Assembly (NCBI GenBank): GCA_021234155.1 | Contig: JAJEKV010000003.1 | Location: 21,188,386-21,252,385 of the forward strand | Reading direction: 5' to 3' | Source: Isoetes taiwanensis | Taxonomy: Eukaryota > Streptophyta > Lycopodiopsida > Isoetales > Isoetaceae | Length of the DNA: 64,000 nucleotides | Shown here: piece after piece, positions 11,187 through 22,673 of the stretch | How the letters are laid out: every line of letters begins with the position of its first letter | Numbering within the stretch: position 1 is the stretch's first letter | Translations under genes and position numbers: made by a program | Notes under the pieces: generated by a model | What the model saw: the letters and a program-made list of their open reading frames with translations, nothing else | Told to the model about the DNA's origin: nothing | Databases searched by the model: none

Positions 11187-11994
11187 AATGACAACGCAGA
11201 GTTGCCTGAGCTAAAGAAGCGATTAGGAGGAGCTTTCGACCTAGGTTTCATTAGACCTAGTGTCTCGCCGCTTGGGAGCCCATTCTTTTGTCAAGAAGAA
11301 GGATGGATCTTTGAGAATGTGCATAGACTATAGACAGTTGAATAAGCACACCATTAAGAACAAGTATGCGCTTCCAAGATCAGACGACTTGATGGATCAG
11401 CTTCAAGGAGCAAAGATCTTCTCCAAAATCGACTTAAGGTCAGGTTATCATCAGATACGGATAAAGGAGGAGGATATCCACAAGACCGCCTTCAGGACGC
11501 GGTATGGGCATTATGAGTTCACAGTGATGCCTTTCGGCTTATCAAATGCCCCCGCAACGTTCATGAGGCTCATGAACGATATCTTCAGGGAGTTCCTGGA
11601 CACCTTTGTGATTGTTTTCTTTGATGACATTTTGGTGTATAGCAGATCCCTTGAAGAGCACGTGCAACACTTGAGAAGGGTGCTAGAGAAGTTGAGGAGG
11701 CACCAGTTGTACGCCAAGTTGTCGAAGTGCCACTTCGCAACAGAGAAGGTGGAATACCTTGGTCATGTGATCTCGGCAGAAGGCATCTCGACGGACCCCG
11801 CCAAGATTGAAGCAGTGATTCAAGGTCGGCCAAGAAGAATGCACGAGGTCGAAGTTTTCTGGCCTAGCAGGGTACTACAGAAGTTCGTGAAGAACTTTAT
11901 TAAGATAGCAGCCCCGCTAATGCACTCCGACGAGGGGCGAGAAGGTGAAAGATTGGGTAGAGCATTGGCACAAGAAAGCCCAAAAGGGATTTGA
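11187..11994 (+). CDS. Reverse transcriptase domain of pol (frameshifted)
   Basis: Frame 11260-11994 contains the RT blocks in order: [47 protein letters not shown], and the catalytic FFDDILVYS. These are typical of Ty3/gypsy. The start of the domain ([20 protein letters not shown] and SPLGSPF) lies just upstream in another frame. The shift falls at a T-run near 11290. The C-terminal end loses similarity after [16 protein letters not shown]. Confidence 0.9.
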
Positions 11995-12420
11995 ATTGTT
12001 GAAGGAAGCTTTAACAACAGCCCCAGTCTTAACCCTGCCGGACCCGGAGAAAGATAAGCTTGTAGCAACGGATGCGAGTAAGATAGCTACAAAAGTGCAA
12101 AGGCTTATGCAAGAAGAGCGGTGGTAGCGTATGATTCCAGGAAGATGAACGACGCCGTGACGCCGCCACCCAACACACGCATCGTGAATTGCTTGCGCTT
12201 GTCGTATGCTAAGAATATGGAGGCACTACCTCTTGGGAAGGAAGTTCCAATTGGATACCGACCATCGAGCCTCCAATATGTATTCACGCGAACCACACCC
12301 TCAATCTGAGGCCGGAGATGGATGGAGTTCCTCGAGGAATACGACTTTGATATAGTCTACAAGCCGGGGAAACTCAATGTGGTAGCAGATGCTTTCAAGG
12401 CATCCCCGACAACTAGAGTG
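11945..12420 (+). pseudogene. RNase H region of pol, degenerate
   Basis: [20 protein letters not shown] and LTLPDPEKDKLVATDAS match the connection and start of the Ty3 RNase H domain (the catalytic D of TDAS is present). LEEYDFDIVYKPGKLNVVAD near 12328-12390 matches its end (PGKxNxVADALSR). The middle is broken by stops and shifts. Confidence 0.7.
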
Positions 12421-12639
12421 CATTGCAACGCAATTTCGGACGCTCTCCAAATGACTTTGGTAAGAGGATTGAAGAGTCCTTGCCAACGGATGTGGATTTC
12501 GTGGAAGTATGGGCAAGCCTCTCTAAGGAGGCTAGAACAGATAAAGAGCGGGAGGCCTTCAAGCATTATAAGAAGGAAGGCAACCTGTTATACCATAAGA
12601 ACAAGTTGTGCGTACCGAATCATCAGGTGTAAGGAAGTT

Positions 12640-13590
12640 GATCCTCCATGACACGCATTCAACACCCAATAGCTGGCCATGCGGATTCATGAAAACATAT
12701 TTCAAAGCGCAAAGCTATTATTGGCCAAATGAATGAAGAAGCAAATAGCTCGCTACATCAAGGAATGTCGGGCTAATGAAGACGGCGAAAGGCGAAATAG
12801 CCTTCGGAATTCCAGGGCATTAGAGCCATTAGCAGTGCCAAATGCTAAGTGGGAGGTAATCAGCATGGATTTCATCACAGGACTCCCAAGAACAGCGAGA
12901 GGCAAGGATGCCTTGATGGTAGTGGTCGACAAGTTGTCAAAGATGGCACATTTTGTGCCTTGCAGGACCACAGATACAGCTATGGATACAGCAAAGCTCT
13001 TCACCAAAGAGATCTTCAGGCTTCATGGCATGCCAAGGGAGATTATCTCCGACAGAGATCCGAAGTTCATGAGTGCCTTTTGGCAAGACCTCTTTGCGAC
13101 AATTCAGACCAAGCTATCCATGAGCACGGCGTATCATCCTCAGACGGATGGCCAGACGGAGCGGACCAACAGGATCTTAGAAGACATGCTACGAAACTAT
13201 GTCTGGAATAAGCAAAGTATGTGGGAAGAATTTATTCACTTGGTGGAGTTTGCATACAATAGCACCAAGCAGGAATCGTCCCAAATGTCGCCATTTATGA
13301 TCAATTATGGCTATCAGTGCCTAACTCCAGACACTTGGCACAAACCCCGTCAAAGTAGAAGTTTCGCAGCAGATGTTGGCCGATATGCAGCAGCTCGTGG
13401 AAGAGGTTCGAGGGTATCTGCTAGCAGCAAGAAGTCGACAAAAGAGCATCGCCGATAAGCATCGAACGGTAAGAGAGTTCAAAGTTGGAGATGATGTATG
13501 GCTCAAGATAAAGGTGAAGCGTAAGGCGGCTTCGGGGATTGGCAATTGCAAGAAGCTTGCTCCAAGGTGGGCTGGACCCTTCGAATAATC
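12640..13590 (+). CDS. Integrase domain of pol (frameshifted)
   Basis: The zinc-finger region is decayed: HDTHSTP and YYWPN are seen but the CxxC end has drifted (CRANEDGE). The catalytic core in 12733-13458 is well kept. WEVISMDFITGLPR carries the first Asp, REIISDRDPKFMSAFW the second, and AYHPQTDGQTERTNRILEDML the Glu, a complete D,D-E set. A frame change near 13330 precedes the C-terminal part (13373-13588), which reads through a GPF/WAGPFE-type end. Belongs to the chromovirus at 3200-16358. Confidence 0.85.
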
Positions 13591-13665
13591 AAGAGAGTAG
13601 GTAATCAATCCTACAAGTTAGAATTGCCAAAGACACCTAAAGATTCATAAGGTCTTCCACGGAGT

Positions 13666-13869
13666 TTGTTGAAGAAGCATACCCAAATCCGCGAAGTTTT
13701 GGACACTCCAACGTTGTTGGAAATGACGGAGGAGCAGCTGGAAATAGTTCCAGAAATGATTCTTGATAGAGCTTTTAAGAAGACAAGGAGGTCCGAATTC
13801 CTCCAGTATTTGGTCAAGTGGAAACACTTACCGATGGAAGACGCCACGTGGTACTTAAGAAAGATTTAG
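13666..13869 (+). CDS. Integrase C-terminal chromodomain
   Basis: EFLQYLVKWKHLPMEDATWY matches the chromodomain core (YLVKWKGLPxxEATWE) found at the end of plant chromovirus integrases, where it is thought to direct insertion to particular chromatin. The frame ends at 13869. About 920 bp of non-coding sequence follow before the polypurine tract, with nothing recognisable. Confidence 0.8.
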   Translation: MLKKHTQIREVLDTPTLLEMTEEQLEIVPEMILDRAFKKTRRSEFLQYLVKWKHLPMEDATWYLRKI

Positions 13870-14792
13870 TAAAGCGTTACCCACGGTTTTATGGAGCAAT
13901 GGGGACGGCAAGGTCATCTCTAGAAGAAATCGAGGGCATGTCGATTTATGAGGTTAATTCTTGTATAGATTAATCTACGCATGCAACCTATGCTTGGTAT
14001 GGTCGATGCGCCAGTTATCGATGATGAGACCACTACGGTGATCTCTAGGGCGTGGTGTAATGTCAATGTAGGCATGACCGCGTTTCGCCATGGCAGTGGA
14101 AGGTAGATTAGAAAGTCTACTGCCCCACGGAAGGAGACGGCCTCGTGAGAAAAGAGGTCATTAAGGAATGCATTGATAGGGAAAGCACCTTTAGCCCCAT
14201 ATATGCTTTTGATAGAGGAATCCATCCTTCACGCCCCCACGCGAGAAGGATATCCTCCACTGGGCAACTAGAGGTGTAGGCATGAGCTGCATATAGGCAT
14301 ATAGGTATTTGTCTCCCGCCATTATGGAAGATTCATCCTCTTCCCTACGGAGATTAGCCATGCATTCATGTAGATAGGTGGGGTGGTCACCATATAACCA
14401 AAATTTATTAAACAATTAAAAGCGGTACTAACGAGTGTCGACCTGCAGCCAAAAGAGAAGCCCTGAGGGCAAGGAGGTCGATATAAGACTTGCAACACAA
14501 GTTTTGTTGGAATGTGTTGCAAGGAATGAAGAGTACCTCGGACAAGAAGAATTATAGATATGAAATGCTGAAATTTTGTCTAACTTAACATAGTGAATAA
14601 CTTGTTAATGGTGTTATGAATTGATAAGTATTCCATAATATAATAACGTAATAATGTTCTAAAAGTAATTACCTTAGAGTAATCGCGATAAAATGTATAA
14701 AGATTATATTGTAGGTATCACGTTGATTGCGGGTTGCCGGTTAGGAAGATCCCAAGGTGGGGAGACCCACGATCTTTGGGACAAAGATCATT

Positions 14793-14807
14793 TCAAGGTG
14801 GGGAGAA
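14793..14807 (+). other. Polypurine tract
   Basis: AAGGTGGGGAGAA directly before the 3' LTR start, as expected for priming plus-strand synthesis. Weak copies of the GGTGGGGAG string also occur at 14754-14765. Confidence 0.75.
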
Positions 14808-16358
14808 TGTGACGTTCCAAAGACGAGATACGCCTCCTGTGGGGCGTATTGTACTGCCACGTCACGCGTACACGCCACCCCGATTGACGGTACGCCCAAC
14901 CGGATAGCCGGTAAGTAGCCCTAGGGGCAACTTGCTAGGAGTGTTCATATATTATTAATGTGCACATGTGCACATTAATGAGGGCACACCTTCCATGTTG
15001 GCATATTTTGCCACCTAGCCACTAAAGGCAAGTGGGGCCTTTCCAATTATCCCACATGCCAAATTGGGTAATTGGAAACCCTAGCCTAAACCCCATGTCT
15101 ATTTAGGGTAGGAAAACCCTAGCTTGCTAGTTTTTCGCCCTTAGGGTTTTAGAGCTCGGTTTTGGCTGCCCTGTGAGCCAAAACCGCCTCCCCTGACGCC
15201 TTCAAGGCGAATAATTGCGCATCGGGTTTCCCGAATTGATCACTCGGCGGGATGGTTGAACTCAGTCGAGGAGCCACTCAAGGATCAGATTTGGTCAATT
15301 TAATAGCTTAAACCGCCTTCTAGTCATAGAATCGGAGGGTTTAGACTATTAAATTGCCCATAGTAGTTATCTAGATCTTAGATCTAGGACACTAACTAAA
15401 GAACCTAACTCTATGATTGGATCTAGTTCTTTAGTTCTTACGTGATATATTTGGATGATGTATTTTCGTGAACTCCTTGTATTGGGAAGGGGGTAGAGGC
15501 CCTAAAGCTTGTAGTTGATGCTCCTAGAGTAGCCCTCTCTAGCACACTTGTAGATTCGCCCACGTGTACAAGAACCACACCCGGTTGTGGGTGAAGGGGG
15601 ATGGCTAAGAAGGAGGTTCGTGTTCGACTCTTGAACGATCCCTCCGGTGTGTAAGGCCTACAGGGGATCATTGTGACTAGGTCTAATGGCTTACCACCGA
15701 AAGTGTGGGTAAGGCATGGGCTCACACCGTGAAGTGGTGTTCATGACTTTCCGGTGGGTTCGGTCGAATACGGGCAAGGCCCTCTAGTCACCTTGAGTGA
15801 CATGTAGATCTCGGAGGGAGTGATCCCTACCGCCCCATCGAATGGGATGATGACCCTGGAGTAGCCCTTTGGCTATGCATCCGTGAACTCTGATCCAGTC
15901 CCGACACTTTTCAGCCTACTCGCAAAGTGCACGGGGAGGGGCGGATGGAGTGGACAACCCTATGCCATGTTCTTATGCCGGCCCAAATCCATTGCCATGA
16001 ATTCCGCATCCAAGAACGAACTGAGACCCAAGCCGGTCAGTCATCCTTTGAGTGAGCCTTGGTAGGATCCCCTATGTGATGTCGATCTTTGTCTATGCAC
16101 GAGATATGAGGGGACCATCCTTCGAGATGGTCACGGGGATGTTGATGTATATTAATCGACATGTATGTTTACGCCCGCAGCCTAGGTAGGCCCCGAGGGA
16201 GGCGGGGTAGAATGACACCTTCACTCTCCCCTAATCGGGACTCGTTCACGGGTGCGTTGATATGTGGAGGGCCCTCAGATCAAAGATGGAGCTGGTGTGG
16301 GGAAGAACTCCTGTTTGTATACGGTGAGTGCACCGTTATCACAGTAGGGGACGTCACA
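14808..16358 (+). repeat. 3' LTR
   Basis: Begins TGTGACGTTCC and ends CGTCACA, a 7-bp terminal inverted repeat. It aligns to the 5' LTR; the differences include many 1-5 bp indels, often at CG-rich spots. Confidence 0.85.
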
Positions 16359-16775
16359 TCCTGCGTCCAGGAGTTTGGGTGCTTGATGCTTTCTCTAGTT
16401 CTGGTACTACTATCGCGTGTGCACTTAAGAAGGGCCGCAAGCGTAGCCGTGGATATTGATAAGGATGTCATTAATTTTGTGAAGATGAGATAGGGCTGCC
16501 TTTTACCTACTTTACCCGGATGAACATCAAGAGCTAGGGGCCAAGTCTTCATCTGATTATGCTAAACTAACATCCTCAGAGATACAACCTCCATTCTCCA
16601 GCTCACTAGACGATGAGGCAACCTTTGCAGAGCTTAAAGAAGTAGCTTTAGCTACCATTCCAGAGGACAAGGAGGATACAAAACTTAAGTCTCCAGCAAA
16701 GGAGCAGACGCACGTATGATCTAGACGGCAGAGAGCAGCAAAAAAAATGATGAGGACTATGATGTAGATCTTTGA
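16359..16775 (+). pseudogene. ParB/DNA-methyltransferase gene, 3' part (motif I and C-terminus)
   Basis: Immediately after the 3' LTR an ORF reads LRPGVWVLDAFSSSGTT, the S-adenosylmethionine-binding motif I (VLDxFxxSGTT) of amino DNA methyltransferases. It continues as ACALKKGRK and then, after a one-base shift near 16440, as VAVDIDKDVINFVKMR (motif II-like acidic VDID). A second shift near 16495 leads to a hydrophilic acidic/Ser-rich tail ending at TGA 16717-16719. If an A-run at 16740 lost one base, the tail would end at 16773-16775. Because motif IV lies at 2591 and motif I lies here, the two flanks of the retrotransposon are the halves of one permuted methyltransferase. The 5' flank just before the LTR also reads like the segment that normally precedes motif I (NVLEFPKIF). 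Confidence 0.8.
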
Positions 16776-17100
16776 CTACTGCATATTAAAATTATCATTA
16801 TTTATTACAATGAATCTTCCATATTGATGTACGAAAATTTATTAAAAACATATTACTTTTTTTTCCTCTCTATTCTGGTGCTTGTTTTTTTTTCATGCTT
16901 TCAGTCTCTTCAAGTCTCTGCCTAAATTTCGCTATTCGTATGATTTCTGTTTCATAAGTACAAAGTTATCGCCTAATAATGGCCCAAAATGACACGAAAA
17001 AAAAGCGAACCTCTAGAAATTCTCAACAACTTTCAAAAAAGGCTTATTTTAGAAACATGGTGTTTTTTAAAAGGGAATCTTTGAAACGGGAGTGATGCAA
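16776..17100. other. Intergenic, AT-rich
   Basis: 3' flank of the methyltransferase gene. It contains T-runs and no coding sense that I can support. Confidence 0.5.
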
Positions 17101-17149
17101 CACTCCTGTTTAATTTGCAATCGTGTTATGTAAAGTTCTTCCACGAACC

Positions 17150-17900
17150 TCTCACCTGCAGCAGTGGAATAGTACTAGAGATGCAACAAATGGTACGGCT
17201 TCTATTTTTTGAGCAGGTCAATGCTGTTTGTTAAATCCTAAGTCTTATGTTGTGGCACTATTTATGCAAGTGAATCACCGGAATGTGGACTGCCCAGATC
17301 GGAATGAGCATATCTTTGAATCCAAACTTGATTCAGATCTAGTTATAAGAAATACACTCGTTGATACATATGCCAAATGTATGAAATCTATGAACAAATG
17401 CAACAGAATGGCATAAAGCCAAATAAAGTCACATTTTTGGGTATTCTGAAAGCATGTAGCATTATAGGTATTCTAGATGTGGGCAGGCTTATCCATTACC
17501 ATATTATTAACAAGAGACTGATGCAAGAAAATGATGTTAAGCCAAATAAAGTTACATGGGTAAGGCCACTGGAATTATGAGCTTATGTCTGAATTTCAAG
17601 GTATACCACAAACCATTCCTCAGACTAATTGCATGGTTGACCTCCTAGCTCGGGCAGGTTGGCTCACAGGCTTCATGCTACCTTTGAATTCAACATCATT
17701 GGATGGATGACTCTGCTTGGAGCTTGTAAAATCCATGGAGGTGTAGAGTTGGCAAGGCGATGGTTATCCAACATTGGCATTGTAGTTATGTGCTTATGGA
17801 AAACATTTATGTAAATGCTCACATGCAGAAGGATGCATTGGAAATAGAGAAAATGAGGATATACAGCTGTAAAGAAGAGGCATGGGAAGACATGTTTTAA
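17150..17900 (+). pseudogene. PPR protein pseudogene (PLS class, E-domain end)
   Basis: Translation in shifting frames gives SDLVIRNTLVDTYAKC, then MQQNGIKPNKVTFLGILKAC, then CMVDLLARAGWL, then WMTLLGACKIHGGVELAR, then YVLMENIYVNAHMQKDALEI. This is the order of the last pentatricopeptide repeats and the E motifs of plant organelle RNA-editing factors. Frames change every 100-200 bp and stops interrupt the sense, so it is a relic without a start. Such proteins normally act in mitochondria or plastids. No DYW end is visible. It follows the methyltransferase gene in the same orientation, probably by chance. Confidence 0.8.
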
Positions 17901-17924
17901 GAACTGATGGTACATGTCTTTTAG

Positions 17925-17995
17925 AAAATATTTTCTAGTGAGTTGGCAATAACTCATAATGATAACTCAGAAAATATTTTCTAGTAAGTTGGCCT
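17925..17995. repeat. Short direct duplication
   Basis: AAAATATTTTCTAGT followed by GAGTTGGC or AAGTTGGC occurs at about 17927 and about 17972. Confidence 0.7.
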
Positions 17996-18859
17996 TTAGA
18001 TATGGTTAGAACTATAGAAATGAAAATATAAGAAAAACGTAATGGACTGGGAACATTGAATCCAACAATCAAGATGGATAAATCTTAGGGTCGTGTATTT
18101 TTTAGGAGCTGAATACTGTGATGAAAAAGAGGTGCAATGGAACATTGAAAAAGTCTTATTGGGATTAATAGCTTGACACAAGTGGATAGAACAAAATCCC
18201 CATACAAAATCCCTGTTTAGAACATGCTGAAGGCAAAAACTCAATAAAAAATCAGAGACATGCTCAACCTCTTGCATAGCAATGCATCAACCAAGACGAC
18301 ATGCCCTATCTAGAAAAGCACAGAACTGCCAAGAATAAAGCACAAAAAGTGATTAACAAGCCTCGGGGTAAGAAGGTAAACAATGACTGCTGTTTCGCTT
18401 CTAGTGTGGAGAACTTGGATGGCCAACCAAGTTTTTTGCGATTTTCTTCATACTTTTTAACATAAGCTTGGGAGGTGATATGTTTTATTGCCGAAACTAT
18501 AATATCACCTGTCATACAATTAATCATGTAAGAAGAAGAAGAAAAAGAGTGCAATCGAATAAAGACATCGAATTTGGCTTCATCACCATGACCAGGGATG
18601 GAAACAGTTTACCGCTAGGTGGAATAGTTTCAGAACCCTTGAATAAATATCACAATTGATAAGAATCCTCTTAAGATTGTTGTAGTCTCCAACAGAAGGG
18701 GTGTACGGTGAGAATGACGTGCCATTTTTTCTTGACCATTTCGCAAGCTCACATTCTTGCGCCCTTGAACTTGTTTCTTATTTGCTTTCAATACAATTCG
18801 CGTTCATCTGCGTAGAAAATAATTAGCAGGTAGTTAGGGAATACAAGACTCTGGAGTAA

Positions 18860-19203
18860 AACATCAGAAATCCAAAAGTACAAACCTGGCCCAAGTTTTT
18901 CATTAGCATGGTTCACCTTCACTCTAGCGAAATATTTATCCAAATGGGCCTTGGTAATGCGAGGCAAAAAAGTTGTACCATATATCTTCATTGCCTGCCC
19001 CATATTCACTGTTACATTCATGGCAATAGATCTTGAACTTGGTTTTACCATCCTCATCACATGAGGTGAGCTCAAATTCATCATGCTTGTTGATTGCCAA
19101 AGCTTGCTCTTCATTTTTTCTAAATGTCGTTTATACACTGCCACTTCTCCAGGCTTTGCAAGCTTTGATTGCATCATGATGGCTTGTTTGGAACCTTCTC
19201 CTT
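18860..19203 (-). CDS. Possible 3' exon with zinc-binding CxxC, associated with DUF7869-like gene
   Basis: On the minus strand an exon-like open stretch starts after an AG near 19203 and runs GEGSKQAIMMQSKLAKPGE. After a one-base shift in an A-run it reads KHDEFELTSCDEDGKTKFKI and then YCHECNSEYGAGNEDIWYNF. The C...CxxC pattern suggests a small zinc-binding module. It lies downstream of, and collinear with, the DUF7869-like gene at 19486-21480, so it may be its last exon or a separate decayed gene. No function can be named. Confidence 0.4.
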
Positions 19204-19485
19204 CACCTTCACTAGAAGTTCAAATATAACAATATGAAGGATTGATACCACGATGAAAAAATACAGAAAATATTTGTAGCAGAAGTAAAAAGTCGCATTT
19301 TATTAAAGTGAATCAAATCTCGAATTTTGGGACTCAGACTGAAAATGGGACTCATACTATAGAAAACAAAATTCTGAATTGAATGCTTGAATAGAATTAC
19401 ACATCACACACAAAGAACTGGGAAACTTGTTTTTCTCATAAATTTTACAAACCACTAGTTGAGAAATCTTTCAAGCTTCTCAATA

Positions 19486-21480
19486 TTATCTACCCTCATA
19501 CAATGATATAGTATGCAGGTTGCTCATGGCTTTGTCCATCTCCCTTTTTGGGATCTTGTGTGTCTTATCCTTTGCAATGTGACAAGTTGGATATGACCAT
19601 ACCACACACTCCACCAATTCCCTCCTTTGAGGATCATCATGATTTGCCCTCCATTTCTTCTCCCAGCAGTCGGTGTATTGCTCCTTCAAGTTGCCCTTCT
19701 TGTGTCTTCCAATGGGCTCCCAAAATTGAACTTGGAATCCAGGATGCAACTCCTCTCCATCAGCCATAGTGGTGGTTACATCAGAGAGTGCCACCCCTAA
19801 CCATATTGAACAATCCTCATCATCAGGCCTTACTAACACAAAGTATCCTTCCTTGATGTCCTCAAACGAATCCCACCAGGAAGATCAAACCACTTCGGCT
19901 TTGAGGCCTTACTTCCCACAAACCACTTGGAACCATTGTTAGGACCCAAGTGAACTTTCTTAGATGTGCTTGCTCCTTGAGAACTCTCCCATCTGAACTC
20001 TGGCAAGAACCCGTCTCTCAGCTCCCCCCCACATGGTTGTTCAGTTTCTAAGCAAGTCACAACTTTCTCCCAGTAATTGATTAGAGAGTCCATGCGATTT
20101 TTCTTAAGAGTGGAGGTGTGCTTTCCATTTCGAACATCATCCCAGTGCGTTATATAATCCTTGATGCCCTTCACTAGTTGGCTAGAGTCTTTAACAGGCT
20201 TCAAGGGAGGTAGTGGTTTTGGCTGCCCTTTAGGAATAAGAACTTCACCTGTAGCACCCCGTTGCCACAACTCGATTCCTTGTACAGGCATCCACAACTT
20301 GTCACCTGAGAAAGTTCCGAAGAATGCATCTATATCATCGTGCGTATGCCCAACCATCATGAACCCCACTTTCACAACTTTGAATACTCCCACTGCTATC
20401 AAGTATGACATTGCCCCAAACATCCATCTATTCTTGTTTTCTTTCCAGCAGTTGTCCAATTGAACACATAGCTCCTCTAACAGTTGTTTCTCAAGTAAGG
20501 GGAAATCATCCCAAGTCCTCCTTGATTCTTTCGACACCTTGGATGTGAGCTCTTTTATCTGCCTTTGGTAACAGAACGATTGATCATCCATCAAAGCCTC
20601 AAAAATGGGGGCTGATGGAGAATACCTCCTTCCTTCTATCGATCCTTTCTCTAGTGTTCTCAAACACTTGAAAATAGAGCTCACATGGAAGTTTGGATCA
20701 TCCCTCCATAGATCAAGCACAAAATGACCATAGGTTCAAGTTCCATGCCCATGTGTTAAGACACCTACCAGACTTACTTTCATCTGAAAAGCGTTTTGAC
20801 AACGCTTGGGCAAAGGATCTAGCTTTGGCAAGAAAGTCTTGTGTTGGTCCATCTTATCATGAATTATACACAAAAATCTGTCAGGCTGCATCTGGGAAAA
20901 TGTTCTCCACTGCTAATACAACTGTCTACATGATATTTGGTCCCTTTGGTGATTTGCAAATTGCTCCCTAATTGCCATTCTTTCTTTCTCTATTGCAGTT
21001 TGATGCAAGTGTATCCTTGAGTTGAATGCAAGTGTTGCACTTTGAGAATGGCATGTGTTGCAGGACACTCACGTCTGAGAAGTGAGTGCTCCATAACTTG
21101 CTGAAATGTGATTGAGAAAGAGGCCGATCTCCAGTAGTTTCTAGGATGGACTTGACCTCTTTAAGGCACTCTTTTTGGATGTAATGTTGTGGCAACACCC
21201 TTTGGACCACTCGCACACCGTGCTCGTTCACCTTCGACTTTGTGGGGCATAGATTGAGACATGTATCTCACAAAGCTCTCGAAGACTGCAATGGCCCTCA
21301 AAGTGTTTGCCCTAGGTTTCAAAGTCAGTGCATTGCCATGTTGGAACAACCTGTGCCCTTTTTTGACCTGCTCCCAATATCTATAAAACGAAGACTTGCT
21401 CATGCCAAGAATCCATCTCAATGCTCTCATACATACCTTCAGGCACTTCTAATTGGGCCTTCTCTCATAATACTTGCAGT
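19486..21480 (-). pseudogene. DUF7869-like protein gene, copy 1 (frameshifted)
   Basis: The main frame 19833-20720 is preceded by frames 20968-21231 and 21161-21430 and followed by 19486-19839. It carries MSKSSFYRYWEQVKKG, ending in a zinc-like KCNTC. CIIHDKMDQHKTFLP follows, then LCVQLDNCWKENKNRWMFGA, then FMMVGHTHDDIDAFFGTFSG. Together, HDKMD, QLDN and GHTHxDxD look like the spaced acidic residues of an RNase H-like fold, as in DUF7869 proteins of plants and animals. This family has no settled function; a transposase origin is inference. Frames change near 20720-20970 and 21200. The homologue at 56530-59273 has the same order of parts. Confidence 0.65.
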
Positions 21481-21654
21481 CGCACAAATGTTGAAGGGAG
21501 TTTTTAAGAGGTTCTACATTAGGATGCTTGTTTGCGCTAATGAGGATATTTAGTGAGCATTAATTTCTCATATACTTCAAATGGTAGTGATAATTCTGAA
21601 ATCAAGATGGCAAATTATTTTTGGGATTATACTGTAGATTCATGTATTTAGTGT

Positions 21655-22000
21655 TTGTTGAACTACTAAATGTATTAATGTTAGAATTGCCAGTTGCAGA
21701 TAAGGATTTCTACTACCTACTCTTCAAATGCTCTTGCCAGTGCGATAAACTCAACTTGGCCTCATATGTGCTAGGTTACCGGCCGGATTGAGGGGTTTCC
21801 GGCGGACAAATCGGCAGACGGCAACGTCTGGAGCGGCGTAGTATTTGTAGTGTTGAACTACTAAATGTATTAATGTTAGAGTTGCCAGTTGCAGATAAGG
21901 ATTTCTACTACCTACTCTTCAAATGCTCTTGCCAGTGCGATAAACTCAACTTGGCCTCATATGTGCTAGATAACCGGCCGGATTTCGAGGTTTCCGGCCG
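21655..22000. repeat. 195-bp tandem duplication
   Basis: A block beginning at about 21655 (GTTGAACTACTAAATG) is repeated from about 21850 with only a few differences over some 145 bp. It ends in a GC-rich part (GGCCGGATT) that differs more. Nothing coding is evident. Confidence 0.85.
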
Positions 22001-22670
22001 GTAAACCGGCAGGCGGCGGCGTCGCTCACGGGGCGTTTGGTGGAAATTCCGGCCTTGTTTTTCGGCTGTGATTCTTGCTTCAATCTGCCTTAATCGCTTC
22101 AATCTACCTCAAATGCAGCCCATCCCTTCTTTGAAATCTGCTAAGACAATTTATGAATGTCTCCAGAATGTTGGCTTCCAGATACCCATAAAGGTAGAGG
22201 AGATATCAACTTGCAATATTCCAAAGCAGCCCGAGCTAGCAAAGTTGACAATAGAGACTAGCATGATAATATGAGATGACACCCCAATGATGCACAAGCA
22301 TGTTTTATGAAGCACTGGATATAACTGTCATGTGACAAATTATTTAGGGGACTCATTGTTATTTTGGGAGGAGATTTTTGCCTCCTTGAAGTACAGATAT
22401 ATATAGGATCATGTTGAGGTCACAATAAATATGCGAGTGATGAACCACAATTATAAAAGTAAACTAACCCATACCTTATTTTTTTGCTAAACCATTGGAT
22501 TATAAACCATTGGATTTGTTAAATACGAATAAACACATAAATACGTGCAAATACGAGCAAATGGCCCAGAGCTTCAACTTGAAAAGCTCCGGTGAAGCAA
22601 CAAAGATCCGGAGGTAGAATGAACAACGGAATGGGCTGTACACAAATTCAGAACAAAATCTGAAAATAAG
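22001..22670. other. Intergenic stretch
   Basis: No gene that I can support. Includes short repeats such as AAACCATTGGATT at about 22490 and about 22506. Confidence 0.5.
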
Positions 22671-22673
22671 AAA

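Larger units (their letters stand above)
3200..16358 (+). mobile_element. Ty3/gypsy chromovirus LTR retrotransposon (about 13.2 kb), degenerate
   Basis: Two diverged LTRs (3200-4769 and 14808-16358) bound an internal region with a primer-binding-site-like sequence and gag remnants. These are followed by protease, reverse transcriptase, RNase H remnants, integrase and a C-terminal chromodomain, the Ty3/gypsy chromovirus order. A purine tract precedes the 3' LTR. LTR ends are TGTGACG...CGTCACA at the 3' copy. The pol frames are broken by several shifts, so this copy looks inactive. It sits within an exon of the methyltransferase gene, in the same orientation. I see no clean 5-bp target duplication (left flank GTTCG, right flank TCCTG). 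Confidence 0.9.

Noticed and set aside
13920-14225. Minus-strand gene in the retrotransposon 3' region
   Set aside because: Chance open frame in non-coding sequence before the polypurine tract, with no domain.
3190-16364. 5-bp target-site duplication of the chromovirus
   Set aside because: Flanks GTTCG and TCCTG do not match, and shifting the LTR edges by a few bases does not give a convincing duplication.
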